Assembly: GCA_003024785.1 (NCBI GenBank)
Contig: PUQB01000305.1
Coordinates: forward strand, 62,001-126,000
Direction: 5' to 3'
Source: Selaginella tamariscina
Taxonomy: Eukaryota > Streptophyta > Lycopodiopsida > Selaginellales > Selaginellaceae
Length of the DNA: 64,000 bases
The translations under genes were made by a program, and so were the position numbers. Positions 46,301 to 59,046 of the stretch are shown in pieces. The notes beneath the pieces are model-generated. The model was given only the letters and a program-made list of their open reading frames with translations, was not told the origin of the DNA and did no database searches. How positions within the stretch are numbered: position 1 is the first letter of the stretch; each line of letters opens with the position of its first letter.

Positions 46301-46699
46301 TATATATTATATATCTGAATATGTGATATTACGATTTGTTTTCTACAGTAAAGCATGATGTGCCTTTGGGGACGATGATTTAAGTTTAGACAAGATCCCT
46401 CTCTCTCTCACACTATGGACATGAACTTGTTGTATGACTCCATACTTATCCGCAACAGTTTTAATATAGATATATTCTCATTCATACACACACTCTGCAT
46501 GATATCGCACACACATGAATACATGTGTAAAAATTGCGTGTGTGTCCCTTGAGGCCAGATTTGTTTTAAAACTAAAAAGATTTGAAGCACTCTAGTTCTG
46601 TAAGTATACAGATTATATGAAAGTTTTATTATAATCAAAATGGTATATTAGTTCTTAAAATTACTGGTTTAATTCTGTATAATTCAGTCTTTAATTTGT

Positions 46700-47336
46700 T
46701 TAAGCAAGTGTTAAAAGGGTTATATGAAAAAAAAACTATATAATATCACATCATTATTAATATGAAAAATATTAATAAATGTTTTATATTAATAAATATT
46801 ATCTTTTTCATTTCCTGTTAGTCATTTATAATTACATACTTTAATAAAAAGCACCCCAATCCATAAAGTTTTAAGGAATATCATATAATATCATATATTA
46901 TATAATATATAAAGTAGAATCCTTTAAACAAAATTACATAATGTTTTAATTAACGTAATGATGATATTTAATCATTTTAAATAATTTACATTATTATAGT
47001 ATATGTATAAAAATTATTAAACATGTTTTATTAAACAGTCGAGTCTGATTATATACACAAATATATACTATCAATAAGACATAGGTGAAATATATGAATT
47101 TCTATTTTGGATTCATATAATTATTTATCAAACACAAAGAATAATTTAAGTTAATTGATTACGTTAAGAATAGGCAGTTAAATAGGGAAGATAGTGGAAC
47201 AACAAAGATAAGGAGCAACGAGATAACAAACACAAGTCCAAGAGGAAGATAAATGAAAACGATGTATGTGTATTGTCTTATACATGTAAATTTGTAGATT
47301 ATTATATATAAAAAAATTAATGTAAAAGAAAAACAA

Positions 47337-47370
<34 letters not shown>

Positions 47371-47650
47371 CATGATAATATAAGCATGCACACGATTTTG
47401 CAATGTATTCTTCACATATTTAATCATATATCAATTATGTTTATTATATAAATAATTAATTATTTAATAATAATTTAAAATACACGATAATAAAGTATGT
47501 AACGTGATATTTTGATACTATACATTCTTGAGTGGCAACAATGTATACCTTGTCTATGTAATTTAAATACTTTATCGGCCGTCTCTACGAATTCAAATCA
47601 ACGAGGAATTAATTAAAATAAAATAAAGTGCATTTTATTGTTTGTTTTGG
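46700..47650. repeat. Direct-orientation copies of left-hand locus DNA
   Basis: 46750-47030 matches about 3070-3230, and 47080-47640 matches about 3600-4290, both in the same orientation. Landmarks are AATAAATGTTTTATATTAA, GTTAGTCATTTATAATTACA, GATAAGCATGYACACGATTT-type sequence and TTTGCAATGTATTCTT. No intact gene is visible here. Confidence 0.7.
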
Positions 47651-47796
47651 CCAAATATGTTACTTAGTTTATTATAATTTATAATTTATACTTTTAATAT
47701 TTTCAGTGCTACAACCAGCAAGTTAACCGTCGTAACTTTTCACTTGGAATTTAAAAAATTCATGATTAATTTTCTTACTACAACTTTAACTTAAAA

Positions 47797-47852
47797 TTTA
47801 CCAACACCATGCGCTCCATGAACAAGAACAAAAGGAACTTGTTAATACTCAT
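47797..47852 (-). pseudogene. Hydrolase start fragment (copy G)
   Basis: The first codons of the methylesterase-like gene, with an ATG at 47852 (MSINK-type start and LVHG). It lies head-to-head with copy D, whose ATG is at 48223, so an inversion junction lies between them. Confidence 0.7.
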
Positions 47853-48222
47853 CTTATAATTGAGGTTATACTACACGATTTTGGACTTGTACATCTGAAC
47901 CGTCCGATAGAGAATATATGTTAAGCATATTCTTAAGCTTAGATATTCACAAAAAATAAAGTATATTTATTATCTATTATATATCTTGCACACAGCACGT
48001 TTGTTTTTTTGTAATAGGCCTTAGTGCAAAAAATAAAATTCACGTCTCATGTGACCTAACAGAAACTCAATTATTATAGGTAAATTTATATGTTATAAAA
48101 TTGAAAACTTATATATACAACAACAAGTCTAATCTTTTGTTGGTAAAGTAAAATCATGTGTGAGTATGCATATACTTGCTATTAGAACATCAAATAGTTT
48201 GTGTTTCTGTATAATTATTAGA

Positions 48223-48568
48223 ATGAGTATTAACAAGTTTCATTTTGTTCTTGTTCATGGAGCTGGACACGGTGCACAGTGTTGGTATCAAGTGGTGTCC
48301 AAATTGAAGCAAGGAGGACATACAGTTGATGCCGTTGATTTAACAAGTGCAGGAATAGATAATCAAGATGTAAACACTGTTGGTACTTTGGAAAACTATA
48401 CACTAATCTTTTACAATCCTTAGCCAGGAAAACACAAGGTGCATGCGTGTGGTGTATGCATATAGTTAACGCCTCTATACACGTATGTCTTAGGTTGTTT
48501 TGGTTGGACACAGTTTAGGAGGGTTCAGCTTCACTTATGTGCTAGAAAAGATACCACAGAAGATTCAA
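48223..48568 (+). pseudogene. Methylesterase-like hydrolase, copy D (truncated)
   Basis: Exon 1 (48223-48438) encodes MSINKFHFVLVHGAGHGAQC, with Trp changed to Gln in the HGAGHGAWC motif, and KLKQGGHTVDAVDLTSAGID. A stop occurs at about 48421. The intron donor GT is at 48439. Exon 2 (from 48494) encodes VVLVGHSLGGFSFTYVLEKI and stops matching after the codons for PQKI (about 48568), where unrelated repeat DNA begins. Exons 3 and 4 are missing, so no complete enzyme can be made. Confidence 0.85.
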
Positions 48569-48654
48569 ACACCACAAGGGGTTATTACTCTATTAAATAA
48601 ACATGTTTGTGTTTGGATCGAGGTGTTAACATTAATCATATGCTCAAGGAAGGT

Positions 48655-48784
48655 CCCTATAACTGGGTGTTTATCGGTACATGGGTGTTCTCCTTAGTTA
48701 TAAACGTTGTAACTAAAACCCTATAACTGGGTGTGTTATCGGTACATGGGTGTTCTCCTTAGTTATAAACGTTGTAACTAAAAC
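48655..48784. repeat. 64-bp tandem duplication
   Basis: The unit starting CCCTATAACTGGGTGT and ending near GTTGTAACTAAAA occurs at 48655 and 48719, almost identical. Confidence 0.93.
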
Positions 48785-49770
48785 GTAAATGTTTATAATT
48801 TCATTTTCTTAATTAATAATTTTATTATTTAATTAGTATTTTTAATATAAAGAAATAAGTTTTAGAATAATATAGGTTTAAAGAAATAATATTTTTTAAA
48901 ATGTATATTTAAAATATTAATAATTAATATGTAAGAATAATTATTTTTTTTTATATTTCTTTTCATATATCATTCCCATTTTACTTACAACGTTCATAGT
49001 TTGTTTTTTCGATGATATATCTTCGGGGCCTTCTGCATCTTCTCCATATTTGATCTGAGTATGCATGAGAGAGAGACAGAGTTTATGCACTAAACTTTAT
49101 AATCCAGCTAACCAACCTTCCAGAGAGCATGTCAATGTACATAACATGTTTTCATACACCAATAAAACATCATTTGTATTGTTTAAATAGTTTTAAAACA
49201 TTTGGTGTATTTTTGGACACATTATGTTTCAAAATGAAAGCTTGGTGTTAATATTTATTAAGTTTATATATATCCTAACTTCTTTTATACATCTGATGGA
49301 ATTAAAAATATAAAAAACAAATGCAATATTATTAGTGCATGTGCATGACGTAAAACATAATAATATATGTTGAAATTTATGTACACACACATGTGTATAT
49401 ATGTTTGACACACGAAGCATGATAGAAACATTATATACAAACTATACATACATATATGATGATGTGCATATAATATTAGTTTGATTTATTTACTTGTCTT
49501 TCTAAATATTTCAGAATATGCCTTTTGAATCATGGATATGCTTACGTTGTTTTACATCATTATATAAAACAATATAAAGATTTTTATGGAGTTGACAATA
49601 CCGCCAATCAAAAATATATGTTAAGCATATTCTTAAGCAAGACAGGAATTAAGAAAAATTATATGTTTTTTCCACTAACTTATATCTTTGAAACATAAGC
49701 ATATTCCCTGATATGGCATAAAATTAGGGTTTGTATCTTCTGCCATACTTCCGAATAATATGTTTACTAT
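48785..49770. other. AT-rich intergenic DNA, no gene seen
   Basis: A version of the dispersed CCCATTTTACTTACAACG repeat lies at 48970-48995. 49060-49450 resembles the left-hand spacer near 6090-6300 in reverse orientation (shared tracts around ACATAATAATA and CATCAGATRYATAA). Confidence 0.5.
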
Positions 49771-49774
49771 ATAT

Positions 49775-50030
49775 TGATGTTGATTTAACAGTGCTGGAAT
49801 TGATAATTAAAATGCAACACTGTTGGTACTTTGTAAAATATACAGAGCCACTCACCAAGCTTTTACAATCCTCAAGCTGGTATACTTGGAGGTATATATT
49901 TATCCACTTATGTATATTTCATACATATATTTCTATAATCTGAAACTTTTGTAGGTTGTGCTGGTTGACACAGTCTAGCAGGTTCAACCTTACTTACGTG
50001 CTGGAAAAGATATATAAAAGCTTTTATCTT
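49775..50030 (+). pseudogene. Methylesterase-like hydrolase fragment (copy F)
   Basis: Mirror of copy E: an exon-1 remnant (VDLTVLELIIKM-type decay of the DLxSAGIDNQ part), an intron, and an exon-2 remnant with VLVDTV and LTYVLEKIYK. In copies A and B this part reads VLVGHSLGG. It has no Ser nucleophile motif. Confidence 0.7.
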
Positions 50031-50922
50031 GAAATACGTATTCCGTATGAACCGTATATAACATGTTTAATAAATTTTATAACATATATTATAAAATAAT
50101 ATAAATTATTTATATGAAATGGGATACTTAATATTAATGTAATTATAAATGATTAATACAAAATGAAAAAAGTATCATATATTTAATATAAAACATTTAT
50201 TAATATTTTCATATTAGTTTTAAGCACCTGCCTACGAGCAAGGACTCCGCCTGAAGAGTGTTTTAGTGTATATCAAAAGATTATGTGGTGTTGTTTACAT
50301 CTTTAAAAGTTCATATATACAATTTCTTTTCGTCACTGAGAAGTGCAAGAATTTTTCTTATTTGTTTACAAAAGGGCATCTTAAAAGTTACGTATAAACT
50401 AAAAAAAAGCATGTATTTAAAGAAAATTTATATATACTAAATTATGTATATAAATGAAATTCATTAACCTGAAGCTCTCTTTAATTTATTATCTCTAAAT
50501 TCATATAAAATTATTAATTTAATCTTTATAAATTAAAACACATTTATTATTCCTACAAAGCAAAACATCGGACTTGAATTCACGCTATCGTACATTTCAC
50601 AAAACTTGAATTCACGTTGTCGTACATTTCATAAAACTTAAATTCACTGTCGTACATTGAAATAAAGTACAGTATATTCATAGCATATCCTCTGTGTCAC
50701 ACACATAAATATAGGATATGCTAGGAATATACTGTACGTTAAAAACGGTATGACAACGTGAATCCAAGTTTTGAGTTGGAATTGTAAGAGATTGCGATTA
50801 TTAAAGCAGTAATGGTATTGGTCCAAGTGCAAACACAACAATAACTTCCTATATATATATATATTTATTTTTTGGGTTTAAGTAAGTTGTGTACGGAGTC
50901 TGATTACAAGTCCAAAGAAACA

Positions 50923-51177
50923 ATGGGTTTACTAGGATGCTTGTCGTGGGTGTTATAGGTGGTGCTGTAGGTCCTCCCGTGGCCGCAGCAATCATTGGAG
51001 CCGCAGGATTCGGTGCAGGAGGCATAGCTGCTGGGTCATGGGCCGCAGGATTGATGAGTTCTTACGGAGGTGTGGTTCCTGCTGGAAGCTCTGTGCATTT
51101 CTACAGTCGGTTGGAGCTTCTGCTGCTACTTCAGTAGTTGCAGCAGCTGCTACTGCAGCCTACTCTAAGGTGTACTA
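50923..51177 (+). pseudogene. IFI6/ISG12-like gene, right copy (frameshifted)
   Basis: Inverted copy of the gene at 2003-2293. The same ATG context and MGLLG start occur at 50923, but an early change shifts the frame and a stop follows within a dozen codons. The central VAAAIIGAAGFGAGGIAAGS and GSWAAGLMSSYGG are readable from 50937. A second shift after the VPAGS codons removes the LQSxGAAGLS part. Not functional as read. Confidence 0.82.
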
Positions 51178-51799
51178 AGGTTTACTTCTCTTAATAATTT
51201 CAGTGCAGCCCTTCATATTCATCTCTCACATATATTTATTCAAATTCTTATGTGTATATAATATATATACATTAATTATAATATATATACATGGTCTACA
51301 GATAAGTCTACATATAATTAATTAAATTAGAATTATTTTAAAATTGAGTTATATTATCTAATAAAGCGACAATCGATACACACCTTGCATTACTGTCTCC
51401 CAAGCCGAACTAGGGAGGGACCCCATGACGCCGAGCCAGATTTAACACTGTGCAGTATAAGATAGTATAAGGGCACTGTCATTTTTTCAAATTTAAATTT
51501 CAAATGATAGTTGAATTTAGATTATAGTAGTCATTAAACAAAAGTAACTTACAACTCGATATTTTAATCTAGAATTTATTTAATATTATTATGTTACTCC
51601 GTGTATCTAAATAATAATTAATTATTTTTTATTCTTTTTTGCAAAACTGCTTATATTACTAACGGTCATAGTTTGTGTTAAATAAAATTAGTTGGACACC
51701 CATCTATTATAGATACATTAAGAATAATATGCTAGCATGAAATTTTTTATAACCTATTGCATTTGCCAATAGGAAACACTCCAACTCCTTATTTTGTAG

Positions 51800-52360
51800 C
51801 TGGGACTTTCTAAAAGGGCCTTATAAAAAACTTATATTGTGTGCACCTTGCCTGAGAAGAGAAAGAAAGACTCCTGGAAAGATGGGAAGAAAGAAAAGAA
51901 ATGGTAGAGAGGGGTGGCCCAGTCATTGCCACATAGGAGGGAGAGATTGAAAGTGAATGAGTTTTAACGGGAGGCTCCTCTAGGAGTATAACCTTTTTAG
52001 GGCAACAAGGGAAACCTTGACTCATGACTAACTTCTAAAGGTCTAAGTAGTCAGGTCATACCCTAAACCTAAAATTAGTATTTAGTGAGGACATGAGTGT
52101 GTATTGTGTATGTGAACACGAGTGTTTTATTGCTAGATTTGGATAATCCTAAGTACTCGACCTTGCAAATGTTTCGTGAAAGGGCTCTTTGTTAACGAGC
52201 TTAGGTTGTTCAACCCTTGGATCATAAGGAGTACACCCCTTAGCTAAGTGTGTCAATAACACATTTGGTTACGAGACATAACTCCTCCCTTAAGTGGATG
52301 CCCAAGGCTTAATACCTTAATTCGAGCATAAGCATGCTTACTTTTTAGAGTATCCAACCC
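51800..52360. repeat. Unclassified repeat, left part (split by Ty3 copy 2)
   Basis: Higher GC than its surroundings, and continued at 61473-62160 after the Ty3 element. Parts of the continued half resemble 15000-15450. It may be an old LTR-type repeat. No coding region recognised. Confidence 0.4.
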
Positions 52361-52959
52361 TGTTAGGAGCATAGTTAGACATTGGTAAAATTTCTTGCTA
52401 TTTCATGGGAAATATAATGGGAAAAATATCAAAAATAATATATATTGTGGAAAACCGAGAGTGGGAAAGATATATCAGAATATGAGTACTGGCACAATAC
52501 GGGTTAGCACCGCAATATGATACCAGTGGAGTACGGCATTTTCGGATAAGGATAAGGAGTTATAGTAATTAAATGGATAAGGTTGAGAGGCAGTTGTGAT
52601 AACTGCTAGTATGGGACCTAGAGTACGAGTATAAATAGACCAGATTAGGACTAGAAGGGCATCTTGAGTATATTATTATTTTGTACCATGTGCCGTGCGC
52701 GGACATAATATAAGATTCCTTTCTCTCTCAATACGTCTATCTCTTGCTTGCTTTTCTATTATATAGTATACTGATCTTATTTCCAGTACTGTGACGGGAT
52801 CCATAGTACTGCTACCTGTTATACACCTTGCCATCCTTACCCTTTTCTTGACTTTTTTTATGTCAGATTACGTCTTTATATTATTCTGGTAGACCCTTAG
52901 TACGGGTTTATCAACGGCAATCCTACCGATGTACGTAGGTAGGATTTTACAGGTTAACA
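52361..52959 (+). repeat. 5' LTR of Ty3 copy 2
   Basis: 599 bp, TGTTAGGAG...TTAACA, TATA box at 52630-52638. U3 (about 52485-52545) has repeated CRCAATAYG motifs. Confidence 0.93.
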
Positions 52960-53029
52960 TATGGCGACCATGGAGGGATGGTCGTGTTAGTAGGTGATTA
53001 ATAATGTGTTTGTATAATGTAATAGGAGA

Positions 53030-54830
53030 GGTAGACTGATACCCAAAGGAGCAGTGACGAAAGGAAAAGATTGAGGCTAGTGAGAGTCTTGATGCGATCA
53101 GCGCAGCTATTGCGGAAATGGAACAAAGTGAAAAAAACTTCGTGAAAATGGACCTGTGGCGCGTAGTAAGTGAATAGATAATTATTGACATATTCTTGCA
53201 GAACACCAAAGATATGAAGAAATTAAGCAGAGACAGCAAAGAGAACGCGAGGAGCGGTATTTACGCCGTCAAGTAGTAATAGAGACACGGAAGAAGATTG
53301 AAGAACGTGAGGAACAGAGAAAGGAACAAGTCAAAGTTAGAGGACAAGAGCAACAAACGACGAATTGCGGCGAAATTACAGGAGAGAAGAATCCGAATCA
53401 AGGGAGTGACGATCACGAGCCCCAAATATCAACGCAAGGAAACTGGGAACTATTGTTAGTGGAATTACCGGACGAGATGGGAACATTAACAATTACGGGG
53501 AAGGTAATACATCTACTTTTTCAGGTCTTGAGAATGAGATACGAATTGGCATATTCATAGTTTGAGAAAGCGGGTATAGCGCAATGAAATCATGATGAAG
53601 ATGAGAAATTATGAATATTTTCATTTACGTTGAAGGGGATGATAGTGATTGGTATTACGAAATGCTTAACATCGATAAGTACAACATACTACTTACATTA
53701 TTCAGGAATTATTATGTGCGAAAGTATCGAAATCGAGACCCGACAGTGCAGTTGTAGGAATTATGAAAAGGACCTACTGAGGCAGTGGAAGATTACACTC
53801 GAGATTTAGAGATTATATAACCGTTGCAAGGGTCGGAGATATCAGCAAAAAATTGGCAAAGAAATGGTATATGAACGACTATGAGACAATTTACAGCTTC
53901 AAGTACAATTGATGATAAACCGCCTGATTTAGTTGAAGCAATTAAAGAAGCAGAACAACTTGAAGTTGATACCTCCAAATATACATAGATGAGGATGAAC
54001 GGGAAACAAGAAGGCAATACCGGAAGGAGAGCGAAATACGTCAAGAACTAAAGCAATATTTTGTACAATATGCAAAAATGAAGGGCATAATGCTTCTGAA
54101 TGTAAGATACCCAAGTGTCAGATGTGTGGAGGAATAGGTCATGAAGCGAGACAATGTCGGAACATGGGACGTACTGACAATTTTCACCACCACCTAGATG
54201 GAACAACAATCGGAATGCTAACTCATACGATTATCCACAACCACAGAATGCTAATTCATACGCTACCCACAAAGATCGTATAATGGGGAACAGAAATGGA
54301 AATGGAAGGAGATTTCCCGTGAATCCGGAGCATTCTACCGGCAAGGTAATAATATGGAGGTACCACGCAAGGACAGCCTTTGTTACCAGCTCGGCACAGC
54401 CAGGACCACCGTTATTACTACCAATACCACCTCCACCAGCATTACGAGGTTAGAATCCTAATGTGACATGTTTTAGATGTGGAGAAAAAGGACACTATTC
54501 TACTGAATGTAATCGACTTAACAATATTCGCTGTTACACATGTGGTGAGATGGGACATTATTCACCAGAATGTCCACAACGTGAATTTAACACCGGAACA
54601 TCATCCACTGAACCAGCGACACGGAGAATTGAAGTTCAACAAGAGAATGACTACCAGATGAGCATCAAGAACAAAATTACGAGTGTAAATGGGAGCAAGA
54701 TGCAGAACTACCCTCAACTGAGATATGCGGTAACACGAGCCAAGCGAGTACGAATGGAGCCAAGCAAAGAAGAACCAATACGCAAGAATTGGGAAAAAAA
54801 AGGCTACAGTACAACGAGTAACTGATCAAA
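53030..54830 (+). pseudogene. gag of Ty3 copy 2 (frameshifted)
   Basis: Arg/Glu-rich coiled-coil-like N-terminal part (about 53200-53400). The capsid-like part (about 53640-53800) contains WYYEML, LFRNYYVRKY and NRDPTVQL. The four CCHC knuckles of copy 1 are kept: two at 54062-54157 and two at 54469-54573 (CFRCGEKGHYSTEC, CYTCGEMGHYSPEC). The spacer again repeats a NANSYDYPQ-like unit. Frame changes occur at several homopolymer-like sites. Confidence 0.85.
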
Positions 54831-55079
54831 TTAAAAATGCAACAAGGGAAAATCAAGACTCGATGACTAATGAAATGAGCACGCATTCACAGCAATCCAC
54901 ATCAACGGTACCACTTGGAGATCGTATTGTTGCTGTGATTCTGCAACAACCTGTACAGTTAACTATAAGGGAGTTACTGACATTAGCACCATTTTTACGA
55001 ACACAGATAACAAATGCTTTGGACGTGAGTATATTCAAACGATACAAGTCAGGTAGGAGTGAATACCACGGAAGTTCTT

Positions 55080-58000
55080 ACAGACGAGAAGGACTGGGAT
55101 GAGGAGGTGCCAATGATTACGGCTCGGATTGGTAAAAACAATATTCAAATATACCTATTGATGGAGGTTCAGGAGTGAACATAATTGAAGAGCAGATTTG
55201 CAAACAATTGGGTCTTGGGCCTATTGAAAATGCGCCTTTCTTGGTACGGATGGCTGATCAGAGGAAAGTAAGACCCATTGGTATAATCAGATCTGTGTAT
55301 ATGGAAATTGCAGGAATCAAGTTTAAGGTATCTTTAGTCGTATTACGTATCGAGCAGACTAGTAAACCATACCAAATATTGGGAAGACCATGGTTAAGAG
55401 ATGCAAAAGTACGACATAATTGGGAGCACGATGAATGGTACTCTATAAGAGTGGACGAGAAGCGGTTGTTCGAACACAGCAGAAAAAGCCAATAGGACGA
55501 CCGACTCGACCATTGCAAATGGAGGATTTCGACTGGCATTACGGCTTGAAAAGGAAGAAGAAAAACTCCTATTCGAAAGTAATCCAGACCTCATAGAGAT
55601 AGCACAAGCGGATTTATACCAGATGACGCCGGAAGAAGAAAAATGGAGAAGACGGCAACTAGTGATCAACAACAGCAACATATGGATACTCTCGGACTAA
55701 CGGATAAGTTTAAACAACCTTTGTAACAACAGTTACAATTCGAGACAGAGCACGAACAGAGGATACGTACTCAACAAAAACTGGAAATTACTACGAATGA
55801 GAAGACTGAAGAAGTTGAAATTAAAACAAGTGAATATGGACCACGAAAAGTACGAATAGCAGTTGATCTCGAGCCGGAATACCGAAGACAGTTGATAGCA
55901 GTACTACGTCAAAATGCAGATGTTTTTGCATGGAGCTACGAGGATCTTAAGGGAGTTCCACCTATTTGTACTCATAAGATAGAACTATTACCACATGCAG
56001 TTCCAGAAAAAGCAAGCATACCGAATGAATCCAACATTTTTTAAAAGTGAGAGAAGAAGTGGACAAGTTATTACAGGCCGGATTCATATATCCAATTGAA
56101 AACCCGCAATGGTTATCACCAATAGTCGTAGTCCAAAGAAGAATGGCAAATTACGTATCTGCATCAATTATAAGAAGTTGAATGATGTAACGAAGCGGGA
56201 TACGTACCCAATACCATTCACCGAAGAATTGTTGGATACAGTAGCAGGACAAATGTACTTTTTTGGACGGATTTTCAGGATATAACCAAGTTCAAGTAGA
56301 TCCTGAGGATCAACCGAAAACGGCATTCATTAGTCCTTGGGGTACATATGCGTATCGCGTTATGCCTTTTGGGCTATGTAATGCACCATTTACCTTTCAA
56401 CGTTTGGTTAGCGAAACATTCCGGGATTATTTGACACGTTTATGAAAGTTTTCTTGGATGATTTTAGCATTTATGGAGCACAAGATATACACTGGACTGT
56501 TTAACAAAGTGTTTTGGGAAATGCCGATTGAACAATATAGCTCTTAATCGGAGAAGTGCGTGTTTTCCGTGAGATCAGGGATTTTGCTTGGGCATATTAT
56601 ATGCAAGGACGGAATAATGGTGGATCAAGATAAAATAAAGTCATACAAACAATGCAACCACCTAAAGACGTAAGTGGAGTACGACGCTTTTAGGAAAGAT
56701 GGGATATCATCGAAGATTTATCAAAAATTATGCAGCAATAGCAAAGCCATTAACTATGCTTTTGAGGAAAACGCAACCATTCAAATGGGATGCGCAATGC
56801 GAACAGAGTTTCAATACACTAAAGCAGGCATTAATGAAGGCTCCTATTTTAGCGAGTCCAAATTGGCACAGGAGTTTCATGTACAAGTGGACGCATCGTC
56901 ATACGCTATCGGATGCATATTAACGCAAACCCAGGAAGACGGGAAAGATCGACCATTATATTACGCGAGTCGCGGTTAGCACCTGCAGAAGAAAATTACG
57001 ACTACGGAAAAGGAGGCATTAGGAATGGTTTATGCAGCAAAGAAATTTCGCATTATTTTTAGCAAACAAAGTCAAATTCATGTTGATCATCAAGCTTTGA
57101 CACATTTGTTAAGCAAGAAAGCTGAAGGAAGATTAGTACGCTGGTTTTTATTATTAGGAGTTCGATTTTCAAATCATTCACAAACCAGGCAAATTACACC
57201 AACAAGCAGATTTCCTAAGTCGTATTACGAATGAAGAAGAAGGTGTTGGCGTGAATGATGAAACTACCAGATGCTAACTTATTCCAGGTACAACAGGAAC
57301 AACCACCAAAGCATGGAAATTACGAAGGATATCTTCAAGATATTGAATACTTTTTAACTACTGGAAGACACACCAGAAATACGCAACAACGCAAACAACT
57401 CGTATTACGATGTAAGCCATACTGCATGGTGTCAGGTATACTATATAAGAAGGCAAAGATGAAGTTTAAGGAGATGTGTGCCAATGGAAGAAGTGCAGAC
57501 CGTATTACGGGAAGCTCATTCAGGAGAACATGGACATTTTGCAGGAACATTAACAGCACGAAAAATATTACAGTCTGGATTATGGTGGCCCACGTTATTC
57601 AAGGATGCTATCGACTATTGTCAAAAGTGTTTGAAGTGCAATGAACACCAACCAGCTCCACATCATCAAGTCCAACCATTACATCCAACGGAACCATTAG
57701 CTCCATTTATGAAATGGGGAATGGATTTTATGGGACCAATCAATCCTAAAAGTAGCAAGGGAATCAATATATATTGGTACTCACGGATTATGTTACTAAA
57801 TGGGCAGAGGCTATCGCATTACGGGATTGTGCGCAACAGGGTAGCTAAGTTTATCTACGAGAATATCGTAGTACGATTTGGCGCTCCAATGGAACTTATC
57901 AGTGATCAAGGAACTCATTTCGTCAACAACGTCATCAAAGTACTCTGCAACGAATATTTGGTAAAAGCATTACACCTCTACTGCGTATTATCCACAAGGA

Positions 58001-58500
58001 AACGGACAAGCAAGGCTACTAACAAAATACTGAAGACCGTACTAACCAAGATAGTAAACACTAATCAAAAACTGGGATGAAAAACTTCCATCAGCATTAT
58101 GGGCATACCGTACTACGTATAAAGTGGCAACAAAGTTTACTCCATTTCAACTTACATACGGATTAGAAGCTATTACGCCTATAGAGTATATATACCATCA
58201 TTGCGGATGTCACTGAATACGGCATTGGGGAAGAGAGCAAGTTAAGCAACGACTACTACAACTCGAAAAACTTGATGAAAACGGCAACAAGCAGTTTTTA
58301 ATATACAAGCTATACAAACGCGTATTAAGGCATGGCACGATCGATTACGACGAGTACAACGACGACCCATATTCCGAGTCGGAGAATGGTATGGCATTAT
58401 CAAGGGAATCTTCGACCGATTGGTCATAAATTCAAGTCCAAATGGTATGGACCATATATAATTACCGACATACGAGATAACAACACGTCACATTGATGGA
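55080..58500 (+). pseudogene. pol of Ty3 copy 2 (frameshifted)
   Basis: Protease 55140-55480 with DGGSGVNIIEEQICKQLGLG and a distal ILGRPWL, preserved over a 106-residue open piece. Reverse transcriptase from about 55850: FAWSYEDLKGVPP, DGFSGYNQVQVDPEDQ, MPFGLCNAPFTFQR and FLDD at 56451-56462. RNase H about 56870-57230 with DASSYAIGCILTQTQ and VDHQALTHLLSKKAEGRL. Integrase 57478-58080 with the HHCC finger (AHSGEHGHFAG, CQKCLKCNEH), WGMDFMGPINP, and LISDQGTHFVNNV carrying a catalytic Asp. No chromodomain follows. Confidence 0.9.
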
Positions 58501-58903
58501 CGCTACAACACGGGTTATACTTACAACAAATACGAATCGCATACGGAAATATACATCTAACAAGCCAGAGGAAGATCTCGACAATGACCCGGAGTACGAA
58601 CGGCATGATATGACGGACAGAAACATCTGCACTAAACATAACACGGAATACGATCAAAACCGTAAGTCGAAACAAGACATGGAAAAAATGTGGCCAGCTG
58701 GAGAGTGGACGTCAGCAGAATCTTCTCGAAACATCGACAGGATTACTCACACGAGCGAATGACAGAATCCAAGAAAGCGACAAGTCCGAGGAATGCAAAA
58801 TCCAATGATGAGATATTCCCTGTCAAATCTATCGAAAACCAAGGAAATTACACACACAACCAATCTGATTTGACACGTGGACAGCTGCACAGAAACTGAC
58901 AGA

Positions 58904-59043
58904 CCATAAATTCTGAGTATAAGTTAAGGGTACTCTCGCCGCCAGCACTCATTAGGGTTTTCAATTCTTTCAATTTCTTCCTCCTTCCCATCTTCGAATT
59001 TTTCTTCTCTCTTCTTTTCTTCTCTTCTTCCTTTATTTCAGGG
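58904..59043 (+). promoter_or_regulatory. Putative leader of the 3' ORF, copy 2
   Basis: CCATAAATTC, TAGGGTTT (58953-58960), then about 80 bases of C/T-rich sequence ending TTTATTTCAG, just before the ATG at 59047. It looks like a splice acceptor or a leader; the layout is shared with copy 1 although the sequence has diverged. Confidence 0.45.
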
Positions 59044-59046
59044 CAT

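Larger units (their letters stand above)
49775..51790. repeat. Right arm of the large inverted duplication
   Basis: Reverse complement of 1370-3490, with the hydrolase fragment, the paired tracts at 50570-50640 and the IFI6-like copy in mirrored order. The gene copy in this arm is broken, the one in the left arm is intact. Confidence 0.8.
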
